A stretch of 64,000 bases of DNA from Papaver somniferum (lineage: Eukaryota; Streptophyta; Magnoliopsida; Ranunculales; Papaveraceae), in contig NC_039361.1 of NCBI RefSeq assembly GCF_003573695.1, positions 88,058,149 through 88,122,148 of the forward strand. Direction: 5' to 3'. Positions 1 to 12,539 of the stretch are shown piece after piece; position 1 is the stretch's first letter, and every line of letters begins with the position of its first letter. Both the position numbers and the translations under genes were made by a program. The notes beneath the pieces are model-generated. The model saw nothing but the letters and a program-made list of their open reading frames with translations, did not search any database and was not told the origin of the DNA.

Positions 1-1005
1 TGGGAAAATCTTCGTATGGAAGATAATGAATCGATTGATGATTTTTACCACAAAGTGTCTGAAATTTTTAATGCATCATTTGCATTGGGTAAGATCATTC
101 CTGAAGGACATTGTGATGAAAATCCTCAGATCGCTGCCATCAAGATACGATTCTAAGAAGCATGACATCATTGAGGGAAATAACCCTGATACACTTTCCA
201 AGACTTCACTAATTGGAAAGTTAAGAATTCTTGATCAAGAGATAGGAAAAACGTTCACACTCAACGCTGTGAACAAACCTGAGATGTCTTCCTCTCACCT
301 GTCCTGGGCTGATGAATGTGATCATTCACTAGTAGTCAAAGAGGTCAAGAATCTAATAAAAATGAAGAATATATTTGCAGGTTTTCCATCTTCTCTGGTT
401 GCTGAAAATAATTCAACAGAAGACAATACTTCTCTATATAACTCAGATAAGTCTAACTGGTGCAATGGATTTACTGCCCTTACTTCAGATTCTCTTTCAA
501 ATTCAAATTCTGATCGGAACTTGAATTTGACACTGAGTTGGTTGATCTCCTGAATAAAGAGATTCTTCAAGAGAACCTTCGTCTTAAAGCCTCCTTGAAG
601 AATGTTGAATCATCACTCCAGACGAAAAATATTGAGATAAAGCATCTTCATATGAAATTCGTCAAAACCATGTCTCTAAAGGAAGAAGAGATTAATTCTC
701 TCAGAGATGACCTGCAAAGGCTGTCTGGAAGCTCTGACAAAATTGCAGCAATGTTGTTTGGTCAGAGATCCTTTGGGAACAATCATGGTTTAGGATTCAA
801 AAGCAAAACAACAAAAGTGATGGATTCTGGAAATAAGGAAACAATGGTTGGGTGTTGTGTCAAACAGGAAAAATTACATGTAGATGAAAAATCCACATTG
901 ATCTGCTCCTTCTGTGGACACTCAAGGCATGATAAAGATACCTTTGGAGATTCAAGAAAAGCAACAAAAGAGTCACCAAACTTCAAAAGAACATGCAAAG
1001 AGTGA
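1..1005 (+). pseudogene. Copia-type gag, frameshifted (UBN2-like region, coiled coil, degenerate zinc knuckle)
   Basis: Position 1 is already inside the gag: frame 1 begins WENLRMEDNESIDDFYHKVS, the typical Copia UBN2 gag region. The frame shifts near 105-115 (continuing as VMKILRSLPSRYDSKKHDII) and again near 530-550. The last part (538-1005) is a charged coiled coil followed by a Sirevirus-style GLGF motif and a zinc knuckle CSFCGHSRHDKDTF, in which the last cysteine of CX2CX4HX4C is phenylalanine. Gag normally packages the element RNA in cytoplasmic particles. With two frameshifts and a broken knuckle this copy is very probably inactive. The N-terminus lies outside the window. Confidence 0.8.
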
Positions 1006-1333
1006 GTCTGGATAAAGATAAGCAAGGTAAATATTCCAGGAGAAGTAAGAAATCTGTTAGCACAACCAACAGTGACAAGCCACGAAAAAACAAGGGAAGT
1101 GGGCATTTGGCCCGTCCGGTCACCAACTGAATGGTGACGTTTGCCTTCTCATCTTTAACTTGGGAAAGATGAGAAGTGTCTGAGAAGTGGCTCAAGTCAA
1201 TGTTCATGAATTTCAATTTGTGTAGGTAATCTTATTTTTAGATTCTTGGAAGACTGTGTCAAAATGGTCTAGGGTTTGACACTTATAAATCTCCTTTTAT
1301 TGTTTGTTTTCTCCTTATTTCAATTACGTTCTC

Positions 1334-1749
1334 ATGGCTCCTGTAACTAGAGGTACTACCAAAAGAAATGCAGTAGAAGCAGTCAATGTACATCTGTGCA
1401 AAGGAATCACTTCCTCGAGAATGATAAAGAAGAAGTCAACAATCAATGGAGAAGGTTTTTCCTGTAACTGTCTCTTTTCTGTTTATTGTGCTAGAGACAT
1501 GGTGAAAGTTTTCATCAACAAGCGAAATGATTTAAAATCTCGAATCATTTCCGCTTTGGAAGAGATAACTCACTATGAACAAAGGTTTTCTCTAACCAAG
1601 AATACCTGCGTGATCTAAAAAGAGAACTTAGTGAGTTAACTGATATTTCTGAAGATCTAGAGGAATTGAACGATCCCATAATCAATGGGTTTTTCAATAA
1701 TGAGAAGGAATTTTCTGTAGATTCTCTGAGAAGGATATACAATACCTAG
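1334..1749 (+). pseudogene. Small basic/coiled-coil ORF downstream of gag, one frameshift
   Basis: An ATG at 1334 opens a reading frame beginning MAPVTRGTTKRNAVEA, basic at first and then helical (KRNDLKSRIISALEEITHY). The first frame stops at 1618. The register continues in another frame from about 1590 (LRDLKRELSELTDISEDLEE) to a TAG at 1747, which suggests a single indel in a former ORF of about 140 codons. It sits where pol would begin in a full Copia element but has no pol motif. I do not recognise it. It may be an accessory ORF of this element family or a chance frame. Confidence 0.4.
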
Positions 1750-1959
1750 TAAGTCTTCTTTTTGATTTAGTTGGAAGAATAACTAGTGCTTGAATAGCAG
1801 TGATTGTGACTACACATAGCTATTGTTTTTCATCTTCTTGTTTCTTTTTTAGGTTTATTGGTTTAAATTCTAAAAATATTTGGAGGATGATGGTTGCATT
1901 ATTTAATCTTTATGATTTGTTATATTGCAATTTTTTATGGGATATTGGTGTTTACGTCC

Positions 1960-2710
1960 GTGAACTATGTTGTCCCGTATTTTGTCAAAAGTAAAGTCGT
2001 TCGTGATCGGTATTCATGTATTGATTTAAGGATGAATAGACTTTTGACATATACAAAAGTTAATCCTATATTGTTAATTCCTTGATGGAAGATAGGTTAA
2101 AATCTTTTGCGTTCAGGGATTATGTCTATTAACTATCGTTCTGCAAATAGTGATGGAAGATAGAATGAATCCTTGTGTATTCCACAGTATTGATCTTCAC
2201 TGATCCATATTTTATGTAATATTGTGAATCTGTGAGGATTCGTAATGTGTCCTATGTTGAGCACGATACAACCAAGTTGATTAATTTTTGATTAACTTTG
2301 TTGGTTATTCCGTAAGGTACTTTATGTTGAGCATTCTTGAACTATATTAATCATCTTGTTTGGTTATTTAGTTATTGCTCCATAAGTCTTTTTATGTCGA
2401 GCAAAACAAATGATAATTAAATTGATTAATTTTGCAATTAGTTTGATTGTGTATTCCAATTAGATTAATTATGGGTTCTCTTGTAATTAATCTAGTTGAG
2501 TATTTTGATACTCTGTAAGATTCCTCTTATGTTGAATATATGAACGACTATCCTATTCATTATCTAATAGTTATATTAGTCGTATGCTCCGTAAGTTCTC
2601 TTATGTCGAGCATAATCAATTAAGTTGATCACTTTTGTGTTTAATTTGATTGCGTACTCCGATTAAATTAATCATGGGTTTACTTGTGATTAATTTGATT
2701 GAGTTTTTGG
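1960..2710 (+). repeat. Degenerate tandem repeats in the 3' non-coding part of the gag-only element
   Basis: A phrase close to CTCCGTAAGTTCTCTTATGT followed by GAGCA recurs about five times (near 2230, 2310, 2380, 2510 and 2590), interleaved with variants of GATTAATTTTGATTA and GATGGAAGATAG. The related element at 44914-55711 has only one clear copy (near 50212), so the repeat number is variable within the family. Confidence 0.6.
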
Positions 2711-3043
2711 ATATAGAAAATCATTCTCATGGTTTTTGGTGTCCAATCAAAATCCTTATTTTCTTTTGAAATTAAGGTCGCTCTTGTTGTTCACTTGGGA
2801 ATGACATCAAATGGGGGAGAGTTCTTTTGAACTTGTGCTTAATGGTCATATCTTGAGGGGTATGCGGTTGTGGAATTTTAAAGGGGTTATCTTGTATCTT
2901 TAAACTCCGTGATGAATGCTATTAGCTTCGGCTATATGATTGCATCTAAATTAGATGGTATGTATTTTATTTTAGTCATGAAATGTCTGTTACAGAAATT
3001 TCATTATGATCCCGTTCTTGTACCTTTGCCAATTTTATTGACA

Positions 3044-3463
3044 AAAAGGAGGAGAATTAATATGTAGTTCACACTACAAATACATATGGTTTTCAGATCA
3101 TTGTGTAAGGGGGAGTGGTTTCCATGTGAGATGGAGTATTGACTAAGGGGGAGTGATACATATCACCATAGTATTATTATTGAAGTTGTGATACAATTGG
3201 ACTTTGACACTGTGTAATAATACTATGACACTGTATAACAATGATCGAGACCGATGCTTTCTCATTGTTATAGCTACGGATCTTCAAGAACGGTGATGCT
3301 AAACTTACAACCTTTGGGATCATTGGAGTACTTGGAAGTGACGAAGATTTTGAGGAATGATGAAGATTACACATGTGGAATAGGAGCTACTAAAGTTTCT
3401 TTATCTTTTTTGTATTCCATATGTATTGATAGTTTTGTCACTAAAATTGACCAAGGGGGAGAT
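3044..3463 (+). other. Element 3' region with repeated polypurine-tract-like motifs
   Basis: Purine runs of the type AAGGGGGAGTG occur near 3107 and 3147, and the functional-looking tract CCAAGGGGGAGAT ends directly at the LTR (3452-3463). A further AAAAAGGAGGAGAATTA lies at 3044. The order is reproduced at 50635-51060 in the second element. Polypurine tracts prime plus-strand DNA synthesis. The repeated copies are seen in the sequence, and their function is inference. Confidence 0.65.
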
Positions 3464-5877
3464 TGTTAGAGCATTGATCGGTCGAACTCGCATGCGTTGC
3501 TATCTCAAGCATGTTTGTAAATGTTAGTGATCAAAACTATAAGTCTTGATTTCTAGTCTAATATAGCTAAGTCTCGGACTAGGATAGAAAGTATAGTTGA
3601 GCTCAAGGACTTCATGGCGATTCATCATACAAGAAGAAGAACTACTCAAGGAACCGGTGGAACTTCTCGACAAAAAGGTATGTATAGACTTGAACTTATC
3701 TGTCACTCAAAAGTCTATCTACTCTATCTCCTACTTCTTGAGACAAAAATTGGTATGCTATATATAGACTTAGATTATACACATTTGGTATTTCGAGCCG
3801 AGTATACCTCGCCTATCTATATCTCGAAATATGTGTTGGTAAGCGTTTCGCTTCGACCATGTTTATCTTTACCTAGTGATGAAAGTCATGATATGTTTCA
3901 ATCACTTTGAAAATTGCTTTGATGAGAAATGGTGTAACAACTATATAACGTCTTCTAAGAATGTTTCAACGGTTGGAATGAGAGTTTAGATTACATAACC
4001 AATGATGGACATAAGTATTGTTGTGGAAACACATATGTGCATTAGTTCTATCCCTTGAACCAAAGTTTGAGAACTTTGTTGATCAAGAGAAACCGGAAGA
4101 ATGGCTTGTTTCCAAGTCCGTGAACTGCCGAACTTCTCATCCCGAGAAATTCTGCTGGAGTTAGCAAACTTGTTGCGTGAGTACTAGTCCGCAAACCGGC
4201 GGAAAGTCTTTGCCGATATTTTCTGCTGGAGTTTGTAAACTCTGCCCGGTTGCTTAATTCCACGAACCTAGTGTGTGAACTTAAGAAGGTTATATATCTC
4301 AAGATGATTTCTGAACTTAAACTTATAAAGACTAAGGAATTCAATTGCAAACCGTGGCCATAAAGTTCATGAACTGATTCGAGTGAATCAAATCATCTTT
4401 GCTTCAATTGTGTCTTGTGTAGTACATAAAATTTCCTTGCAATTGAACAACTCTCTAACTAGTTCAAGTGAGTCATTTGAACTAGTTATGGTGAAGAAGA
4501 ATATGGTTGGTATGAAATGCTCATATGGCTAACCTTCTAGTTAACTATTGTTGAACCAACAATGTACACGTTTGGGTACGGTTAACACACCTAGAAGCGT
4601 GCATTTCATTTGTGTATAACAAGCTAAGTTTTCGATCTAACGGTTAAGAAATATTAGCTTGAATCTAAATCAGGTTTTCATCTAACGGTGGATGTTGTTT
4701 GCTTTGTGACCAAGGCGAAACCCTGATTTGAAAGACTATATAAGGGGACATCTAGCAAATCTGCAAAACTAATCCCCACACTTCAAGTGTGATACTAGTT
4801 TGCGTGCTAGAGTCGTTTCTCCTTTAACCTTTGGTTTTCTTCTTCTAAAACCAGGTTAACGACTTAAAGACTTCATTGGGATTGTGAAGTCAGACCGATA
4901 CTACTTTTATCGTAGTTGTGTGATATGATATTGCATCTTCCATCGTACGAGTACAATCATATTGATTGGCTTGAGATTAATATCTCCGATAAGCAAGATA
5001 TAAAAAGTAGTCACAAACATCTTCGTCTCATTGTTTGTGATTCCGCAACATCTTGTTTCGCTACCATACGATTAAGATTGTTGTGAGGTGATTGATTTAT
5101 CTAGGCTGTTCTTCGGGAATATAAGACCGGATTATCAATTGGTTCCTGTTCACCTTGATTATTATCAAAAGACGGAACAAAAACTTTAGGGTTTTTCTGT
5201 GGGAGACAGATTGATCTTTTGATAGACTTGTCTGTGTGAGACAGATTTGTTTATTGTCAAAGCCTGCGAATTTGGGTCATAGCAACTCTTAGTTGTGGGT
5301 GAGATCAGCTAAGGGAATAAAGTGTGTAGTATCTTGCTGGGATCAGAGGCGTAGGGAGTACAACTGTACCTTGGATCAGTGGGAGACTGATTGGGGTTCA
5401 ACTACAGTCCAGTCCGAAGTTAGCTTGGAGTAGGCTAGTGTCTGTAGCGGCTTAATATAGTGTGTGTTCAATTTGGACTAGGTCCCGGGGGTTTTCTGCA
5501 TTTGCGGTTTCCTCGTTAACAAAATTTCTGGTGTCTGTGTTATTTCAGTTTCCGCATTATATTGTTTTATCTTTATAACTGAAATAATACAGGTTGTGCG
5601 TTAGATCATCAATTAGAGTAATCCAACCTTTGGTTGTTTATTGTCATTGATTGATCCTTGTATATTGGTCTTTGGTACCATCCAAGTTATTCCTTGTATT
5701 TGATTAGTACTCTCAGTTTCTGTTTGAGGAAATCAAATCAAGAGAGAGAGATATAAACTCGTTGATGTACTTTTAATTGATTGAGTCTTGTTGATTCTCT
5801 TAAAAGTATATTCGAGTTTGTCCATACAGATTTCTAAGCGAAATATTGGGTGGTGTTGTTAGACCCCCACTTTTTCA
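3464..5877 (+). mobile_element. 3' LTR (2.4 kb) of the gag-only Sirevirus-like element
   Basis: It begins TGTTAGAGCATTGATCGG directly after a polypurine tract and ends AGACCCCCACTTTTTCA, so it has TG...CA ends. The same start and end recur in the LTRs at 44914-47421 and 51624-55711, with extended similarity in between (for example GGTCATAGCAACTCTTAG and GCGGTTTCCTCG blocks). A TATA box lies at 4737. The middle part (about 4110-4280) differs completely from the sister LTRs. The target duplication cannot be checked because the 5' LTR is outside the window. Confidence 0.85.
4737..4744 (+). promoter_or_regulatory. TATA box of the LTR
   Basis: TATATAAG within GACTATATAAGGGGAC. The sister LTRs have TATATAAA at the homologous places (46283 and 53005), always followed after about 45 bases by the conserved CCCCACAC block. 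This makes it the likely LTR promoter on the plus strand. Confidence 0.6.
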
Positions 5878-6924
5878 GTTATCATTACTCAAGACTTCTT
5901 CTACCTTCGGCAAGGTATGTTACTCTTCTAAATAGTAATTTTTGAAGTCTATTTTTTCCTAAGTGTAATATAAGTTGGAATATTTTGGGCCTGCACTTGA
6001 TGCATTATAAGGTTATGGCTAGAGTTTATTGTGCCTTTGTGGTCAATATTTCGTTGACCCCAACTCATTAACTCAGAATGGATTCTCTAATAGTGATTAT
6101 CAAGGCAAGTCTATAGAGATGACCTTAGTATTCAACAGTGGGGAAAGTAAGTTTATCACCGTGAACTAGCAGCTTTGCTTGGGTCATTTGCTTCCCTGAA
6201 ATTATTTATTGTAAGGTTGGCATAGTAATAGACACCAAAACAGTGATTAGATATTAGGGTTCATAAATACAATTTAGTTTTATTGCCCGGAAGACTGTCA
6301 CATTTTCTTTAAATGCTGTTATGATGATTCACTGTCATTAATATATTTGTAGGTGTATTCCCAGTTAAGCATCCACTTCCTGCATTCGATGATACACGGT
6401 TTGGGCTAGTACATATCTTTGGTCTGCTGACATAAGTGTGACAGGTACACAACCTGTGCTTGGCCAAAGCAACTTGATAATTTTTCTTTTGGTAGGTAAT
6501 CAGAATTGCATCACTTCACATCAAAGTCATATTAAAAGGATTGGCTTTTGTGTATACTTAGTTTAAGTTGTGTTAGGTGTTAAGCGGGAAAAAACGAATT
6601 TCAGTAGGAAAGACTAACTTAGGATGATCTTTGAGTTGTTATGATGTTTGGTGTATTCATCACATGCATGTTAGTTTAACCTTACATTCATTTCTTAATA
6701 ATGTTAAGAGAATCTGTAGAAATTTATAAGAATTGGATTTAGTTTATTTTCAGATTAAGCTTACAACATTTAATGTAGTCTTTTTTCAATTTTAAACCTA
6801 ACATGCCCAAGAAGTGCGAAAATCGCAAGTTAAAGACAAAGATGAACACTACTGGAAATTGTTTCAAGAACGAAAAATGCAGATAGAATAGACTTTTGCT
6901 TGACGACGTGCAACGCACGTGCAC
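5878..6924. other. Unassigned sequence right of the LTR, no gene recognised
   Basis: This is about 1 kb between the LTR end and a Copia pol remnant. It has no long reading frame. GT/AG-like junctions (CGGCAAGGTATG near 5915 and TTTGTAGGTGTATTCCC near 6347) hint at exon edges of an old gene fragment, but the short open stretches match nothing I can name. Confidence 0.3.
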
Positions 6925-7350
6925 TCTACTTGTACTCTTAAGGCTTCAAAGGCATCATCCTTACCCCTAAGCAAGTATACAAGATAGTACCTCGTACAAT
7001 CATCTAAGAAAATTATGAACCATCTTTTACCATCTTAGTTTGGGTTGATTTCATGTCAACTAGGTCTAACTGAATTAATTTTAAGGGTTTACTCAAAACA
7101 ATTTTGCTAAAAGGTTTTATAGCATATTTTGATTCGGCAGAGATTTCACTTTTGTGTTCAAAATCCAAAATGAATTTGAGTACGTAGCCTATCTAGCCAG
7201 TTTATGCATTGACATATGATTAAGGTTCCAAGTCTACCATGCAAAACATTCAATCACACAAAAGAAAGCACAACAATCAACTATGTTCACTTCATTAGAT
7301 TTTCCTTTAAGCTTAGACTTTAACCATTTCCTTAAAAATCACTGCCTTAG
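6925..7350 (-). pseudogene. Ty1/Copia pol remnant: GAG-pre-integrase and start of integrase (left half of a split element)
   Basis: Read on the minus strand, 7330 to 7190 gives a decayed GAG-pre-integrase box ending NHMSMHKLA (compare the family pattern WHxRLGHxxxxSMxxL). Then 7110 to 6925 gives PLKLIQLDLVDMKSTQTK, followed by a stretch ending near MMPLKP, matching the Copia integrase core start (PLxLIHxDLxDxKxTxT...DExxE). Several stops and frameshifts are present. The protease half of the same element lies at 21558-21880. The two halves become one continuous frame when the element at 7351-21557 and one CTTAG copy are removed. Confidence 0.75.
7346..7350. repeat. Target-site duplication CTTAG (left copy)
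   Basis: CTTAG directly precedes the TG terminus at 7351, and the same five bases directly follow the CA terminus at 21557 (copy at 21558-21562). Confidence 0.8.
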
Positions 7351-7726
7351 TGTTTGAGGGTGAAAATGGTTTCTGTTGATTTTGGTAATTTCGGGTGTGT
7401 GGGTGAGAAACAAATTTAAATCCTAAACAATATACTGCAAGGGAGTACTTTAGATTCGAGATATCAATCTGTACAAATCCGGCCTAAACCAAGAAATGGT
7501 CGTTCCAGACTTGCTTCGGTCACAAAGTGAAGGAAAAGGGTTGGTTTTGGGGAGGGAAGCGAAGAGAGTGTTGAGACCAGAATAGTTGATTCTATTCTAG
7601 AAGAGTAGTTGTTGTACGACTTGTATCAGAAAGTGGGAAGCTAACAGATAGAAAAGCTAGCAAATATTTTTCTGAGTGTTGTATGCTCCTGACCTGAACT
7701 TGTTGTTCGGTGGAAATAGGTAAGAC

Positions 7727-7735
7727 CTATTTATA
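7727..7735 (-). promoter_or_regulatory. TATA box of the Tat/Ogre-like solo LTR
   Basis: TATAAATAG on the minus strand. The GC-rich tandem array lies upstream and about 375 bases of R-U5 lie downstream, ending at 7351. Confidence 0.5.
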
Positions 7736-8064
7736 CAAGTCGAAGTGAAACGTACTCTGGTCTCGTAAGAAATGGAAAACGGATGAGTAAATGGGAGGAG
7801 GTGGTAACCGGTAACGCCTGGAATTAATGTTCCATAAAAGAAAGCGTTTCACCATTACTCCCTGTATTTACTAACCGCCTCATCCTTATGACACTGTCTT
7901 ATAACGGGCGTAGTGTCCGCCACACGTTGTAAACCGCCAAACCAATACCCAATGAGCATCCCCCAGTTTGTGACATGTGTTGATGTCTTGAGTGTTTTAT
8001 GGAAAACATGTAGCATGTTGTTGTTCGGCAAGTTGATCTTGGGAGACTTTCCGGCTCGGTGGTG

Positions 8065-8503
8065 ACCTTCGACGGTCGAGATTTTGCATCTTGAGAGGAA
8101 GGGTAGCCGTTGATTATTGCAACCCTTCGTTTGGTAGCCAGTGGCATGAAAGCATGGCCGGTACGGCTTTAATATGGCCTAGTTTAGGCGAGGCCAAAAG
8201 TTAGGGTTTTGGCTTTGTTTGGGCGCGACCAAACTAGGGCTTGGCGTCGGGCCAAAGGTCGCCATGCGTTAGCTGGTAACCTTGGACGGCTAAGATCTGC
8301 ATCTTAGATGGAAAAGTGGTCGTTGATCTTCGCAAGCCTTTATTTTGGTAGCCGCATAGGGAAGGCCGGCATGGTATGGCGCGGCAAGGTGGTTGGCATG
8401 CCATTGGCACCTGTGGCATGGCTGGCATGCCTTGGCGCGGTTTGGGCGTGGCCAAAACAAAAGTTTTGGCGTTGGGCCAAAGGTTACCATGCGTTGGTTG
8501 GCG
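8065..8503. repeat. Left two units of the 214-235-bp GC-rich tandem array
   Basis: Units start with ACCTTSGACGG (8065 and 8279) and contain GCATCTTAGATGGAA, GGAAGGCCGGCATGG and TTGGGCCAAAGGTTACCATG in order. The array is interrupted at 8504-8508 by the Gypsy insertion and resumes at 19361. Confidence 0.85.
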
Positions 8504-8508
8504 ACATT

Positions 8509-10059
8509 TGATGTGTTTTCAAAGTTGTTGTAGTAATAAGATTCGTTCAAGACTTGTGAAAGCAGATTTTTAGACTTAATTTTAAATAAAAATATAGGAA
8601 ACTTAAATAAAAGTGATATGAAAAATATGGAGAAGACTGGGGCTATGGATTCCACTAATTACCAATATCAAAGTGATTTTATATTCTCTCATTATAATTA
8701 TGCAAATCCTTCATTCAAATTGATTCTAAATATTGCAAAAGTTGATCTTTTTAGAAATAACAATTGTAAATCGAAAGTATGGGACATCAAAATCCTAGGC
8801 TAGCATGCTCCATCAATTGAAATAATAATTGTTTAACAAAAACCATTTTTTTTCTATTTATTTATCAAGGAAAATAATCATATAATAATTGTATAAATTA
8901 AATAAAATAGAGATTACCACATTTTATTGGCGAAATAGCTTCCTCCGTCGCCCCAGAGGATGGGTTTAGCTCATCATTGTATAAACTTGCTCAAATTATT
9001 AATTAATGCTCAAAATTCGTTTACAAAGATGAAATGGAGAGAAAATAATGAAAAATCGGGTGTTTGCAACGTTTATAATTGTTACAAAACACTGTTGCAA
9101 AGAACGATAGAAAAGAACTGTTGTTGTTGTATCTCTGCGACCCTCGTGTGTCTGTCGTTGTCACTGTTGATAAACGACTGCCTCTGGTAGTCTTTTGTTC
9201 TTCGTGTTCTTCCTAGCAGCAGCAGAAAAGTTTTCTCTGCAACACGATCAATCTCCTCTGTTGTTACTCTAAACTCTCCCAAACTCTCCAGACCGCTTCT
9301 ATGTGATCCTAGGAACCTATTTATACCCAGTAGCACCAAGAAATATCGCTATAACTCAAGATAATTCTCTCTTAACTCGGCCTTGATGAAAAATATTCTG
9401 GGAATATTTTCTTCCCTGATTTAGCTTCTCACGCGTTTCTACATCTGCAAAATCTCCTTATTTATCTTTGTCAAGGTCCAAAGTGTTGCTCGAGTCATCA
9501 AACATGAGCAGAACACGTTTAAATTCCTCACAACTCATGCAAGCTCATGTTTTTCCTCCAACTCCCTGTTTGGATTAAACCAAGTTATCCAGCCAAATTT
9601 GATCGAAACAAACACCCATACCAACTCTGTTAGGACATATCACAACTACACATAAAGTTTCAGCGATTGAATCGCACAAAAATTCCTCCAAAATCCGATC
9701 GAAAAATCTGCCAGTGAAGTGGATATTTTTCCCGCCATTTTTATTTTTGAACTGTTGAAGATGAAGTGCCCCTATCCTTTTCTAGGGTGCGAATAGCAGA
9801 TGGGTGTGCTGAGGACAAATTTGGGTGCTGAGGATGAATTTGGGCTACGCATATCCTTGGGTGTCCCTTAGCCAAATCTGGGGTCCGTATAGCAAATGTC
9901 CTCCAGGGGTCCAAATAGCACTTTTTGAGCAACTTTTTCCACACAAGTGTATTTCTCCAAAAACACCTACACAAACATAAAAACACCATAATAAGTACAA
10001 AATCAAGCACTAGCAATAGAGATACTGAGGACAATTCAGACACAAAAATGTGTCTATCA
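8509..10059 (-). repeat. Left (3') LTR of the Gypsy element
   Basis: Starts TGATGTGTTTTCAAAGTTG and ends GTGTCTATCA on the plus strand. It is nearly collinear with 17812-19360, differing by scattered single bases and small indels. A minus-strand TATAAATAG lies at 9317-9325. Several short open frames here are repeated in the other LTR and are not genes. Confidence 0.9.
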
Positions 10060-10074
10060 AATACCCCCAAACTT
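10060..10074 (-). other. Polypurine tract of the Gypsy element
   Basis: AAGTTTGGGGGTATT on the minus strand, immediately inside the 3' LTR. This form is common in Athila/Tat elements. Confidence 0.7.
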
Positions 10075-11204
10075 ATTATTTGCTAGTCCTCGAGCAAATC
10101 TAATCTAGAAAATAAAAATGACTACACTTAGCACGTGCAGCAAGCCGTTAAACCACTAGGTGGCCCTAGTGGCGGAGTGTTGTCTCCGGAGGGTTTACCA
10201 GAGGTGTACCCACAAAACCTTTACTCCAGACCCTAACTATCTACGCAGAACCTTGGAAAACACTAAAGAATCTCCTTGGTTGGCATACTCTCATTGACTA
10301 CAGGAGGAAGTACCCTGATGCAAAATTCCAATTGTTGTACACGAGTTTGCACTCAGCATACTAAAATTCATATATAAGTGACAGGGCTCTACTCAGATAG
10401 TTTCTGTACATCATAACCGGAGTCAACCAATCACATGGAAAGATTAAGAAGATGGATAAAGATATGGTTAAAAGTGAACGGTGTTTCCCATATCTGTCTG
10501 AAGGCCTCTGCCAAGGTGAACCTATCCTAATTGACTGAAATATCGGTCTGACTAATATCAACACAACTGGCATATACAAGGGGACTAGTGGTCGATAAAC
10601 CTAACTCTAGGTCAACGCAACTGGCATATACAAGGGCACCAATGGTCGACCTTATTGAATTTATTCTGGTTGGTCTAATGGTCTGGTTTTATTTATTTTT
10701 TGTAGTATCTCAATCACTCTATTCCACCCTAGCAAAGGTAACAACTTGAATCGTGTGCCCCACCAAATCACTTAATAAAAAATAAAAACAGAAGGATTAG
10801 GATTCAACGAGATATGGTGAAACTACCATTTTTTTTTAATTCTAACACCTGAGCTCTGTGCTTTTATGAATAGACTCTTTAGATGTTTCCATCTAATCAG
10901 ATTGGTTCCTCAACTCATATAACCAAGATGTTCCCATCCACTTATATTGGTTAGTGCCAACCTTAATAAGCATAAATTTCTAGGCTCTAGAGTTTATTTA
11001 TTGCAACTAAAAGCTAACAAAAAGTTTCTTCCTCACTCCCAAACTTAAATCTAACATTGTCCTCAATGTTTCTAATGAAAGAGCAATACCAAACAGTAAA
11101 GTAACATGAGGAATTAGTAAAGAGAGAAGTCGGAAAGATAGTACCTGGGTGAAGAGAGAATCAAAAACTAATATACAACAACATACAATCGCCTCGATGG
11201 TCAA
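10075..11204. other. 3' untranslated region of the Gypsy element, no env-like gene
   Basis: About 1.1 kb between integrase and the polypurine tract. Open frames of 65-72 codons (10361-10579 and 11007-11204) show no recognisable domain. A short direct repeat (AACTGGCATATACAAGGG, near 10564 and 10618) is the only structure seen. Confidence 0.6.
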
Positions 11205-12380
11205 TCAAGGGTAAACAGGGTCCTCCAGAGGGACCTCCTCAATATCACCTGTAGGAAAGGGCTCTAAAAAGGGTTTCAATCTCTGACCGTTAACCTTCGA
11301 AGAACTACTACCATCCGGTGTTTCGATCTCAACAGCTCCATGAGGAAAGACAGTACGACCAATAAAAGGACCCGTCCACCGAGAACGTAACTTCCCAGGG
11401 AAAAGATGCAAGCGGGTATCATACAGAAGAACTTTTTGACCTGGAGAAAATGAATTTCTTAAGATATTTCTATCATGCACAAGTTTCATTTTGTTCTTAT
11501 ACTCCTTAGCATTACTGTATGCATCTCTATGAATCTCTTCCAAATCATTGAGCTGGAGTTTCCTACGGGCTCCTGCCTTGTCAAGTGAAAAATTTAGCTG
11601 CTTCACAGCCCAATAAGCTCTATGTTATAACTCAACAGGTAAGTGACATGCCTTGCCATACACAAGTCGATAAGGTGACATTCCAATGGGGGTCTTAAAC
11701 GCAGTACGGTAAGCCCATAAGGCATCAGTAAGCCTAGACGACCAGTCTTTCCGATTAGGATTAACTGTTTTCTCTAATATACATTTTATCTCCCTATTGG
11801 AAACTTCTACCTGACCACTAGTCTGTGGATGATACGGGGTAGCTACCTTATGTGTAATACCATATTTCTTCATCAAAAGCCTAAAAGGTCCATTACAAAA
11901 GTGCGACCCTCCATCACTAATTATAGCTCGCGGTGTACCAAAACGTGTAAGTATATTATTTTTCAAGAACTCAATCACAACCCTATGGTCATTGGTTTTA
12001 CACGCAGCCGCCTCAATCCACTTAGAGACATAGTCTACAGCGACAAGGATGTATAGTTACCAAAAAATTAGGAAACGACCCATAAAGTCAATACCCCACA
12101 CGTCAAAGACCTCCACAACTAAAATAGGGTTCAAGGGCATCATGTTCCTACAAATGGTTCCTAATTTCTGGCAACGTTCACAAGTCACACAGTAACTGTG
12201 GGAGTCTTTAAACAACGAAGGCCAATAGAATCCACACTGCAATATCTTAGCAGCAGTTTTCTAGCACTAAAGTGACCCCCACAAGCATGATCATGACAAA
12301 AGGAAATAATACTGGACTGGTCACTCTCAGGTATACATCTCCTAATAATCTGGTCTGGACAATACTTAAACAAATAAGGA
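11205..12380 (-). pseudogene. Gypsy integrase, broken
   Basis: On the minus strand the N-terminal zinc-binding region appears at about 12310-12170 ([11 protein letters not shown], then CVTCERCQKLG). The DDE core follows: [20 protein letters not shown], and [12 protein letters not shown] supplying the glutamate. A C-terminal region ends PVYP at 11205. The reading frame is shifted between 12060 and 11980 and stops near 11625. Integrase inserts element cDNA into the host chromosome. With these breaks this copy cannot make an intact enzyme. Confidence 0.85.
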
Positions 12381-12539
12381 TCATCCCAAAGAAGTGCTTA
12401 ACCTCAGCTAAAAACCTAGAACGATCTTGTTTACCCCAATGTTGGGGCATTCGACCAGTAACAAGATAGTTCACTATATTCGCATACCAAGGTAATTGGG
12501 TAACAAAGAACAATTGTTCATCAGGAAAGCTATCCCTTA

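Larger units (their letters stand above)
1..3463 (+). mobile_element. Internal region of a pol-less, gag-only Sirevirus-like Copia element (left end outside the window)
   Basis: The stretch runs from a broken Copia gag through a long non-coding region to a polypurine tract (CCAAGGGGGAGAT, ending at 3463) that abuts the LTR starting at 3464. No protease, integrase, reverse transcriptase or RNase H motif is visible between the gag and the LTR. The element at 44914-55711 has the same organisation and shares blocks with it, for example the stretch near 1930-2000 resembles that near 49915-49985. I infer a non-autonomous element of the kind called TR-GAG (LTRs plus gag only). The 5' LTR must lie left of the window. 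Confidence 0.75.

Noticed and set aside
5878..6420. Possible host exon beginning at the LTR junction (GTTATCATTACTCAAGAC...)
   Set aside because: Splice-like signals exist but the encoded fragments are too short to identify. Left as unassigned.
8618..9339. Short frames that recur at 17920-18667
   Set aside because: Both sets lie at matching places in the two LTRs of the Gypsy element. The duplication reflects the LTRs, not a gene family.
10075..11204. Possible env-like gene of an Athila-type element
   Set aside because: No open frame longer than about 72 codons and no membrane or envelope-like features.
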